Shown: one piece after another, positions 1 to 9,900 of the stretch
Layout: every line of letters begins with the position of its first letter
Position numbering within the stretch: the stretch's first letter is position 1
From: Amoebophrya sp. A120
Lineage: Eukaryota; Sar; Dinophyceae; Syndiniales; Amoebophryaceae
Reading direction: 5' to 3'
Length of the DNA: 64,000 nucleotides
NCBI GenBank assembly: GCA_905178155.1
Contig: CAJINV010000010.1
Location: 3,244,587-3,308,586, forward strand
Position numbers and translations under genes: made by a program
Notes under the pieces: generated by a model
What the model was told of the DNA's origin: nothing
Database searches by the model: none
Seen by the model: the letters and a program-made list of their open reading frames with translations, nothing else

Positions 1-1590
1 GGCTTTCAATAAGCCACAGTAACACTTTTTTTACTACGAGCTGAATCTTCTTTCTACCACCTCCTGCAAGACCTGCGGGCGTGGCTGGTAGAAAGAAGAA
101 TCAGGCGCGGAAAACAAAAAGCGTTGCTTTTGAGGCTTTCAGTAAGCCAAAGCAGCGATTTTTTTGCCACGAGCTGAATCTTCTTTCTACCACCTCCTGC
201 AAGACCTGCGGGTGTGGCTGGTAGAAAGAAGAAACAGGCGCGGAAAACAAAAAACGCTGCTTCAAAGACTTTCAGTAAGCCAAAGCAACATTTTTTTTGC
301 CACGAGCTGAATCTTCTTTCTACCACCTCCTGCAAGACCTGCGGGTGTGGCTGGTAGAAAGAAGAATCAGGCGCGGAAAACAAAAAACGCTGTTTCTGAG
401 GCTTTCAGTAAGCCAAAGCAAAACTTTTTTTACCACGAGCTGAGTCTTCTTTCTACCACCTCCTGCAAGACCTGCGGGCGTGGCTGGTAGAAAGAAGAAT
501 CAGGAGCGGAAAACAAAAAACGCTATTTCTGAGGCCCAAAGCAACGCTTTTTTTGCCACGAGCTGAATCGTCTTTCTGCCACCTCCTGCAAGACCTGCGG
601 GCGTGGCTGGTAGAAAGAAGAATCTGGCGCGGAAAACAAAAAACGCTGTTTCTGAGGCTTTCAATAAGCCAAAGCAACATTTTTTTTACCACGAGCTGAG
701 TCTTCTTTCTGGCACCTCCTGCAAGACCTGCGGTCGTGGCTGGTAGAAAGAAGAATCAGGGGCGGAAAACAAAAAACGCTATTTCTGAGGCTTTCAATAA
801 GCCAATGCCAAAGCAACGCTTTTTTTGTCACGAGCTGAGTCTTCTTTCTCCCACCTCCTGCAAGACCTGTGGGCGTGGCTGGTAGAATGAAGAATCAGGT
901 TTGGAAAACAAAAAACGCTGCTTCTGAGGCTTTCCGACATTTTTTTTGCCACGAGCTGAATCTTCTTTCTACTACCTCCTGCAAGACCTGCGGGTGTGGC
1001 TGGTAGAAAGAAGAATCAGGCGCGGAAAACAAAAAACGCTGTTTCTGAGGCTTTCAATAAGCCCAAGCAACATTTTTCTTACCACAAGCTGAATCTTCTT
1101 TCTACCACCTCCTGCAAGACCTGCGGGCGTGGCTGGTAGAAAGAAGAATCAGGCGCGGAAAACAAAAAACGCTGTTTCTAAGACTTTCAGTAAGCCAAAT
1201 CAACGCTTTTTTCACCACGGGCTGACTCTTCTTTCTACCACCTCCTGCAAGACCTGCAGACGTGGCTGGTAGAAAGAAGAGTCAGGTGCTGAAAACAAAC
1301 AACGGCGTTTCTGAGGCTTTCGGCAAGCCAAAGCAACGCTTTTTTTACCAGGAGCTGAATCTTCTTTCTACCACCTCCTGCAAGACCTGCAGACGTGGCT
1401 GGTAGAAAGAAGAATCAGGTGCGGAAAACAAAAAACTGCGCTGTCTGAGGCTTTCAGTAAGCCAGAGCAGCATTTTCTTGTCCACGAGCTGAATCTTCTT
1501 TCTACCACCTCCTGCAAGACCTGCGGGTGTGGCTGGTAGAAAGAAGAATCAGGTGCGGAAAACAAAAAGCGTTGTTTTTGAGGCTTTCAG
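1..1590. repeat. Palindromic 132-bp satellite, 12 copies
   Basis: Twelve diverged head-to-tail copies. The core CTCCTGCAAGACCTGC starts at 61, 193, 327, 460, 583, 715, 855, 976, 1108, 1241, 1373 and 1508, a spacing of 121-140 and mostly 132. Each unit has an imperfect palindrome whose arms read GATTCTTCTTTCTACCA and its reverse complement, about 22 bases apart, followed by a run of A or T. Open frames here on the minus strand just read through the repeat and are not genes. The array runs off the left edge. Confidence 0.95.
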
Positions 1591-1617
1591 ATCCGGCCAG
1601 CTGGTCAGGATCCTGGT

Positions 1618-1668
1618 TCCGTCCCACTAGTCACCCACCCGGCCGGGCGGGTGAGAAGTGGGACGGCC
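1618..1668. other. Strong two-part hairpin at the satellite border
   Basis: CCGTCCCACT pairs with AGTGGGACGG, and between them CACCCACCCG pairs with CGGGCGGGTG around a short GGCC-centred loop. It lies just right of the last satellite copy. Function unknown: it could be the end of a mobile element, a structured RNA or an array boundary. Confidence 0.55.
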
Positions 1669-2144
1669 ACAACTCGTCAGAATTTGTTACCCCGCTCTAA
1701 GATGAAGGAGCTGTACTGTATTCTTGCTATGCGTAGTATCCGCGGAAGTAGGAGCACCTGCATTAGTACGAGGACTATGAAACTTCTCTTGCACAATAGC
1801 ATAACAGCTTGTAGCGCGCAATTCATCAAAACCGCGATGTGACCGGGGACGCAATCGCTCACGTAGCCCGGATCGGTCCACTTCGCTTTTTCTTTTTGGT
1901 TGAACATCACTTGGAAACTGTTTTCTGCAATGGTGATCCCCGTGGAGTTATGCAGTGCAAAAATAAAGACATGACCTCCTAGCTCTAGCACCAGCACTCG
2001 CATGACAATTTTCTTTCTTCGGACGAAGCGCCGAACTTTACAATGGATGCTGAGTCATCGAAGCAGAAAAAGGCAAGAATGCTGTATCATATTTTCATGC
2101 ACCATCACAATCAGTTCTTGTAACAAGTACTACATTAAGCACAA
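1669..2144. other. No gene seen
   Basis: About 480 bases between the hairpin and the first minus-strand gene. Small frames on both strands show no family features. It may be the 3' flank of the 261-aa gene. Confidence 0.4.
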
Positions 2145-2930
2145 TCAGCACTTTAATTTTTGCAGAGGATAGGCGTCGATCTCGTTCGCAATCCGTTTTT
2201 TCGTGGCGTCACTCATCTTCTGCTGCTTTTCCTTTTCCTGGGACGAAGAGGATCCAGCTGAGGATGGAGGAGGAGCAGCAGCAGTTCCCATCTGCTCCTC
2301 TAAAAACTCGGATTCCAGCGAAGTAATCATGTCATCTGCATCGCCAACCTGTTTCTCCTCATCGTGAAGAAGATCTTCCTCTGTGTACTCCCTATCGCCC
2401 TTGGGGCAGTCGTTGGAGTTTTTCAAGATCAAATCCCGTATCGTTAGGAACCTTGGGTCCGAGAGATCCTGCTTCGCCATCAGCTCTGGCAGATCAGGAA
2501 CGAGAATTTGATGCATGTCGAACGAGGTGCGGACCCAGAGTTCGTAGTGGATGTGGCAGCCGCAGGACTGGAGGTACGGATCGTGGACGCTGTTCAGCCT
2601 GGCGGGCCTGAGATCTTCAAGAACAGGCGAAGTAAAGGCGGTCGTGGTCGCGGGGACGTAGCTTGAACTTGATGCTGCAGCTTGGTGCACGATGTTAAAT
2701 TGCGAACAATCCGTTAGCATAGTAGCTGCGACCAAGGCACATGCCGCTCTTGAGATTCCTTCTCGCCACCAGGGGCCGCGACGACATCTTCGTGACGGCA
2801 CCGTATCCGTACATAATGTTTTGTCCGGTATAGTTCCATGGATGTAGGGGAACGTCCCGTGTCGCGCGATGACCGCCGCCCTGTCTTCATTCGACATCTT
2901 CTTCACAGATGTCCTTCTGCACGCACTCAT
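2145..2930 (-). CDS. Hypothetical 261-aa protein
   Basis: Uninterrupted minus-strand frame. The first ATG is at 2930 (MSACRRTSVKK), with a second in-frame ATG at 2897. I do not recognise it. Residues about 65-80 (AACALVAATML) are weakly hydrophobic and could be an anchor. The second half is acidic and disordered (EYTEEDLLHDEEKQ, SLESEFLEEQMG) and ends in a Ser/Pro- and Lys-rich tail. It has no introner, unlike its neighbours. It could be the last exon of a longer gene, but no upstream exon was found. Confidence 0.45.
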   Translation of the reverse strand: MSACRRTSVKKMSNEDRAAVIARHGTFPYIHGTIPDKTLCTDTVPSRRCRRGPWWREGISRAACALVAATMLTDCSQFNIVHQAAASSSSYVPATTTAFTSPVLEDLRPARLNSVHDPYLQSCGCHIHYELWVRTSFDMHQILVPDLPELMAKQDLSDPRFLTIRDLILKNSNDCPKGDREYTEEDLLHDEEKQVGDADDMITSLESEFLEEQMGTAAAPPPSSAGSSSSQEKEKQQKMSDATKKRIANEIDAYPLQKLKC

Positions 2931-4134
2931 TTTCGTGAGTTTCTTTCCCACGACCGCTGGGTCTCCCCCGTTCGTGCGGCCCTCTCCTGCTCGGAGATTT
3001 TATTCCATTCCGGTGTAGGTAGTGTTTTACTTAGGCGGTCCGGCAAGCAACGACCCGCATCATCCTCGGGCTTGTGGTTTCCCACAAAATCTGTATCAAA
3101 TCATTTGATTTTTACAAGAGTCTGATCTACTCTCGACGCAGCCTTCATGCAACAGAGCGATTTTCTCATGAAATGGAAGGCGCGATCAAGATGAACGGAA
3201 ATAAAAGCAGTGTCGAAAAATAAAAGGGAAAGGCTCAGACACACAAAAAATGAAAAACTCGTACAACTTCTTCGAGATGCAACCCAAAACAGAATCTGCA
3301 AAAATCTGGCCTAAAACAAAACGAAAAAACGAGAAACAGCCCCACTTCCAAAACCAAAAGAAAATTGATGAGAGAACGAATGCAAGAGCCGCACAATAAA
3401 CTTTTCTGGTCACTCTGAATTGTGCTCTGCTGGGGTAGTAGTCAGGATCATGAAAATTCAAATTTTTCTGTCGTGCTTCTTTCTGATCTCCCTCAAAAAG
3501 CAAAGATCACAAAAGATGGAATGAGCACCTCTTCTTGCTGGAGAGGTGTTGATCAATGCGAAGAACGAGTGCTTGCGCTTGTCGTGGGCCCTCGTCCCCT
3601 CCATGGACGTGCTCACGAACAGAAGAATCTCCCCCCGTTTCTTACTAGGAGGTGACCCTCACAATGAGTCCTAGCTTCTCTACTTGCCTCTATCGATTTT
3701 TTGATTTCTTTGTCAAAAACTCCAAGCAAATTTTTGTACAAGTGGTTTTCAGTGCAGAGAGTCAAGTCCATCACCATCTCCATCTTCAAACTCATTTCTA
3801 GCAGAAAGCACAATGAAAATTTACAGGGTCGATGTGTAGGTAAATGACTTTTACCATGTAGAAGGAACATTGCCAAGAAACGTGAATATCGTCAAAAAAA
3901 AAGTGTAACCGTATATGTCAGATTTTTCCGTGTCAAAAAGTAAAAGGTTCAGACTCGGCAGAGTAGATAGAATCTGCCGTGCTGTAGTGTGTAGTCTTAG
4001 CGATGAAACTAACTTGATGAACAAACTGGTACTAGATGAAGTGGATTTTAACAAAAGTATTGTACATTTGGATTTGAATTTAACACTAACTCTGAGAAGC
4101 AAAAATTGCAATACAACGACCTTCTCCGCCCGGC
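2931..4134. other. Intergenic, nothing recognised
   Basis: AT-richer stretch between the 261-aa gene and the end of CIM. Frames up to 105 aa on the minus strand are low-complexity and Phe-rich, which is not persuasive as coding sequence. No TIR pair found. Confidence 0.4.
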
Positions 4135-6048
4135 TTAATGATCCCGCTCTTCCACGTAGAGACTTTCGAAAGGGTAGAGCTCCGTCTTGTGTCCGTACTT
4201 CGTGCTGAAGCTCTTCCCCGTGACCTGTGGTCTTGTTTATTTCTGATGCTAGATCTGATGCAACACGGGAACAATTTCGTTTAGTTGATGTTCCTCGGGA
4301 TGCATAGCGTAGAAGTACATGTATTCCTTACTGGACTCAAGAGCCGGCGCTTTAGTCCCCTCAGCATGCTATGCACCAAAACCTACGTAGTACTTCAGGA
4401 AAACAAATTATGAAGCGAAGCGAATTTCTCTATATACCGAGATTCTGCTGTCGTTTCTGTACCCCTGGTGGCAGTAGGGCCGGCGCAGAAAGTTGGGATT
4501 TTTCCACAAATCATCTCCCATCCGCTCATCCGCTGTCCGTTGGTAGTACTCCGCCATCTCCTTGTACAGGCTCGGCTTCGCCTTCTCCGGTTGGTTTATC
4601 GTATTTAAAAACGTTCCCACCCCAGAGTTGTAATGCAAATCTGCATGCTGAAAATGTTTCTCATGCGGAGCCCCATGAGAAGCATTTTCGAGTTGTGTTT
4701 TGGAATTTGCCATGCTCCAAGTCCAATCAGCAAGATATACTAGATCTGTGATGCTGCTGATGAAGTACCTCAAACAGCACTACACTACGAGTCCAAATTT
4801 GTCATGCGAAACAGCCAAAACTTGCGGATTTGTCTAGCCGATTCCGCATCTTGACTATGGGGTGGGGACGTTTTGACATAGGATATGGTTCCGCACGTTC
4901 TCTTCTCGCGTGGAGAAGATCTTGCTGCACTCCTTGCCGAGGTGCGTGATGCCGCCCCCAATGATGTTCTCCGCCTTTTTCCCGGGGAAGTAACCCATGT
5001 AGCCGGGCACGCAGGACACCGAGTAATTGGACATCACTTTCTTCATGGCGGGTTTTTCTTCGGTGGAAAACACTATGGCGTTCTTAAGTGTTACACTCTC
5101 AACTGTTACATGGATTTGTAATGCAAGAATAACAAAAGTGCAAGGGGAAGATTTCGCTTTTTGCATTACAGGTTTGGCACAGATTTAGATGCTGTTTAGC
5201 CTTTCGGAAATTTGTCATGCGAAGCAGCTTGATGATGTAGATACTGATGAGAGTTTTGCATGACAAATCATGTAACAGTTGAGAATGTAACATTTGAGAA
5301 CTCCATAAACACGTCCTTTGGGGTGTAGGTTTTTGTCCACTCGGCTGGCACGTTGAAGTAGTCCGCTGGCTTCGATTTCTGGGCTACTGGCTTGTGGTAT
5401 GGAGAGAAAAAAGTCCGTCACAGTCACTAACACAACACTAACCTGCAGGCTTTGCATTACAAATTTTCTCAGCGTCACAAACTTTCCTTGTATTGCAGAA
5501 ACACTAGGGAAATCCCTAATGAAGTTTGGCTGTGATGCATTTTTACGCATGACAAACAATTTTGTATTGCAAGAATGCGTATGAGTGATCGTGACGAACT
5601 TTTTTTCTTCGATATGTGGTGCTCGCTTTCTATTCGGGAGGGCTTGCTCTGCACCAACTTGCCGGACCTTGCGTGCACGTCTGCCGCGGGCTGTCCATAC
5701 CTAAGGGATTTTTGCTTGTATCAATGCACTTTTGCATTTGTTCCATTTGCAGATGCATCCTCATCCTCTATCAGTGAAGAAAGTTTTACTGGGAGCAGTA
5801 ACAGTAAGAAAATTTTACTGGCTCTGCGGGTATTTTGTTGGCATGTAGCCCGTGTAGCCGGGGATCGACCCGTTGTGACAGCACTGCAAGTACTCGTAAT
5901 CAACTTTTCCCTTGTGCATTGGCGCACCATGTTCCATCGGGAGGGGCATTGCGCCGCGGCCCCATTTTTGACTCTGGATGACGGCTTGCTCCACCCGGTG
6001 CAGCGCCAGCTTCTCCTGCTCGGACTTTTGCTGCAAGGCGTACGGCAT
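4135..6048 (-). CDS. CIMIP2/FAM166-like ciliary microtubule inner protein (CIM)
   Basis: Seven exons: 6048-5819, 5700-5615, 5397-5308, 5073-4886, 4596-4438, 4335-4267, 4224-4135. Three introns are GT-AG (5701-5818, 4336-4437, 4225-4266) and three are introners (I, D, C). Joined, they give 897 nt, 298 aa, about the size of animal FAM166 proteins. The recurring motif PGYxGYxP appears twice (GSIPGYTGYMPTKYP near residue 65; VSCVPGYMGYFPGKK near 150), followed by GGGITHLGKEC and a C-terminal TGKSFSTKYGHKTELYPFE. This motif marks the FAM166/CIMIP2 proteins that line the inside of ciliary doublet microtubules. The family call rests on motif memory alone; structural role in the axoneme is inferred. 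The start at MPYALQQKSEQ is the only ATG opening this frame. Confidence 0.55.
4597..4885. mobile_element. Introner, family C
   Basis: Between exons 4 and 5 of CIM, duplication TGGTT on both sides. The left TIR is diverged (TATCGTATTTAAAAACGTTC) against the right one. Excision restores N-Q-P-E-K. Confidence 0.9.
5074..5307. mobile_element. Introner, family D
   Basis: Between exons 3 and 4 of CIM, duplication AACAC. Full-length D copy of 234 bp, useful as a reference for the split copy in MTL. Confidence 0.92.
5398..5614. mobile_element. Introner, family I
   Basis: Between exons 2 and 3 of CIM, duplication TGTGG. TIR arms carry the GATCGTGACGAAC word; the left arm is diverged (TATGGAGAGAAAAAAGTCCG). 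Confidence 0.88.
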
Positions 6049-6954
6049 GTTTGTACGACAAGATAAAATGCGCTACAAAACAAAAAACAAAGAAAGAAAG
6101 CAACCTGCGTGGAGGTCAGTTCACGAATAGATACCCCTCCCAAGTACTTCTACCCTGCTTACTTTAGTCCTCGGCGCAAAAAAACGGCCTGCGTCTTGAA
6201 ATCTTCAAGAGTTCATTGATGAAAAATAAATGCGATACAGAACCAGAATAATCGTGCTCACATCTGCATTTTTGCGTGGTTCGGTAGACGTAAGAGCAAG
6301 AAATTATTAACTTGTCCCAACGTTAGGATTGTATCAAGGGAATGTTGAAAAGACAAACCGACATAAATCAGAAATGGTTCTGTGGTCGCGTAGAAGTAGA
6401 ACCAGTATCGACCTTGGGCTTGCCTTGCCACGCTTATACATACGGATATTTTTGCCCTCCTGGTGGATCATGTGATAACTACGTCTAACATGTTATGATG
6501 TACTACACTACATGTCATGTAGGACTAGCAGTGTCATCTAGTGCTAGTGATCGTTCGAAAAAAACGTACCTCTAGCTGTACTTCTTATTGCACGAGACTC
6601 CCTGAATATTTCTTGAAAGAAGAAGAACGACGAAGAAGAACCGCGAAGAGTTTTTGTAAACAAAGCGAGACAACGATAACGATTGTTCTTCCCAGAGGAC
6701 CCCATAATTTCACGTTCGTTGTCGGGCGGTGATGAAGAGGTCAGTGCTGTGCGCTTTCATCTGATTCAAATTTTTTCCGGTACTGATACACGTTTCGTAT
6801 GTGAATACAAGTACACCAGGACCAGCCGCGTTTTGATGGTTTATTTCAGGATAATTATTTAGTGCTTTATTTTTCAAACTGTGGTCACAGAGACTTGGTA
6901 CGAGACAGATTCTGATCAACATACTGATCGATATTTTCTCGGGTCAGCATTTAA
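6049..6954. other. Intergenic between CIM and TMP
   Basis: Upstream flank of CIM and 3' flank of TMP. No open frame with family features and no TIR pair. Any promoter for CIM should lie here, but dinoflagellates lack clear TATA boxes and none was called. Confidence 0.4.
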
Positions 6955-9900
6955 TCATTTATAGTACTGGTCCCATACTTCACCCGACCAATAGGTATCG
7001 TTGAAGGCTTTCTCGTACGGCAATTCCCACCACATCAGGTCTCGTCCAGAACCTCCGCTATCGTAAGAAACAAGTGTCTCAGTCTCAAACCTTTATTGCA
7101 GACTCAGCAATACAAATTTGCGAAGCAAGAAACAAAAAATCTCTGATGCGTTCAACTTCAAACAGCAACAAGGAAAATAAAAACCATATGACAGACGCGT
7201 TTCTGGCATGTCGCGCATGACAAAAAACTGTTTCAAGGTCAAGGAAGTTCCGCATTACAAGTTGAGAAGGAGACGCCAGTTTTTTCTTGCGATATCCGCT
7301 ACCGCACGACGCCTGAGCCGTGCTGTTGTAGAAGGGCATCAAGTAGTCCGCGTAGGTGCCGCAACTCGGCGTCCACCACCAGGCAATGTCCATCAGGCTC
7401 CCAACCCCGTCTGCAATGGGTGTAAAGGGGTCCTTTCCGGTGGTGGTAAACTGGGTGCCCGGGGTGCCCACCGCATGGTTTCTTTTATCGAAAAAGCCGT
7501 GCCAGTTTTGGAGCATGGGCCAGACCGGCAAGCCAAACACGAACAGCATCGCCAGCACCTCCGACACAAACACCGCCCGCGGCAGCCGAAGACTGGCGGC
7601 CTGTGGAATGAGGCGGCCGCCAGCCGCCTCGCCCGTGTACTGTTCATCTGAGTCCGACTGCTGCAGAACGTGACACAGAACGGCAAACACAGCACAGAAA
7701 AACCACCCGAGAACGAGACACAGCGCTCGCGGGAAATACTATGAGAGTGCACAACTCCCCCTCCCCCTCATTAGTCATGCAAAAGCCAAAATCCAAGTGC
7801 TTCATCCCCGCTGGCACTGTATGCATGAGAGATGATCCCAGAACAAGCCCAAACAGTACTACACTAGGCGCATAAATTTGCCATGCACAGGCTCCACGTG
7901 ATGTGCTTGTGCTGGCGTTTGTATAATTCCAGCTTTTCATGCAATACAAATGAGTGGGAGGGTGGGGGGGGTTCAGGTTCTTGTGCACTCTCATAAATAC
8001 AGCCACGGGTAGCGAAGCACCGCTGCCACCTATCCTGTGTAAAAATGTCCCCACCCCATAGTTAAGTTGGGATCTCTGCAACACAGATCCAGGAGTTTTG
8101 GACGCCACGCATGACAAGTTGCAGCCCGTAGTGTAGTGCAGGTTAGCAAGGACAGCCGCATTACAAATCGAGATGCGTATCCTGTTTACAGCATTACAAA
8201 TTCCAGAACACGACTGGAAATGCCCATCATCGGGATGCGCATCACAAATGTTCTTGTCATTGCAAATCTGCATGACAACTCTGGGGTGGGGATATTTTTA
8301 CATAGGATACCACCTGCATGTCGTGGTTCCCGCAGAAACCGCTTTGCGCCTGCTATTGAAAGGAAAAACTCCCCCTCCGAAAATTTCCGAAAATTTGCGT
8401 TGCTGATTCGCTGCCACAAATCCCGTTTGTCTTGCAAGAAGACAAGGGTAGAAGCTTCCGCCCCATTATGGAAGCGATTTGGCATGCTGTTGGGCCTAGA
8501 GGGCAGCCGTTTGCAATGCTGAACGACTAGACCCAAACGCCCCCACCTAGGCCGGGGATCTGGCCGCATCAGTGCCTTCCTGCAATACGTACCTTTATTG
8601 TGTACACAAATCCAGCATCAGAAATTCCGTTTTGATATGGGGAGGGGGGGTAAATTCTTTTCGATACTTGCGCGAGCGACCAGAGCGCTTCCTGCAGGTT
8701 TTTCCCCTGTAGCTCCCGTCGCTCCTGGGCATTCGGGCCGAAGAGGGCCAGTCGTAGGTTGACATTTTCGCTCCAGAGCAACTGCCTCGTTTCGAAAATC
8801 AGGAGCAGACCCATCGCGAAAAGCACTACCCGATGTAGCTGTATCATGTACTTTATGCATTGCAAAAGTATAATCGTGCTAGTATAAATTGCATCCCAAA
8901 TTTGTGCAAGAAGGAAAGCGGAACTTGTAATGCTGTTTTGCCTTTCAGAAAAACATTTGTCATGCATTATATTCGCAATTAGTACGAGTATGATGCTTTT
9001 GCACAGGATATACTTGCGAGTCCGCTGGTCGTGCATGGCGGACACCCGATCACCGGACGACTTGGTGCGCCGCGAGTTTTTGCTCATCTTGCTGCCACGA
9101 GGACCACTACTTGTGGAACTACCCACTACGCCGACGTCCTGTGCTGGTCCCGCCAAGCGCGGCTGCTCAGGAGACAGAGGAGTAGAATTATTGTTCTTGG
9201 CTTCATCGTGGTTCGCGGGGTCGTGGTGCCGTTTGTCGAGGTCCACCTTGTTAATATCGTCGCCCCCATCGTCCACCTGCTCCTCTTCCTCGTCGTCATA
9301 GGTTGCGCTTGGATATGGAAGCGTCAGGATTCAAATTGTCAAAGTTGAAATAGTTTGTGATGCATAAAATGCAACCCACAGAGTGCCTGTCTTGCAGAGT
9401 ACGCAAGGGAGGCAGATTGTAAGCCTGTTGAGAGGTAAAAATAGAGCTGCTACAGTAGCATGACAAAAGGCGTCTTCCTTATCCAAACAGCATTACAAAC
9501 TGGATTTAGGCACCACCAAGATTTGTCATGCGCCACTTGAAAGCTAGGCGCCTACTGGTATCCGTTTTATGCATCACAAATTATTTCAACTCTGACGATT
9601 TCGATCCTGACACTCCCATATTGGAACCGCCGCAGTGATCAACATCAAGACGGGCGTATGCATTGCAAAAGTAATATCGTACTCGTACTAATTGGAGTTA
9701 TGCATTACAAATTTTTTCTTGAAGTAGATCCGCATTACAAATTGAATTTGTAATGCTGAGCCCATTTGTATTGCAATTTTATGCTAGTACGATGATTTTG
9801 CATTGCATAGGGCGGAAAGATCAGCCACGCGACCCGCAGTGCAATGCTCCAGAAACGCTCCGTCTGGAGTGCTGCCAGATACAAGATGTCCTTCCCTCCA

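Noticed and set aside
54-1565. Phe/Ser-rich frames in the first 1.6 kb
   Set aside because: Read the satellite; identical peptides recur every 132 bp.
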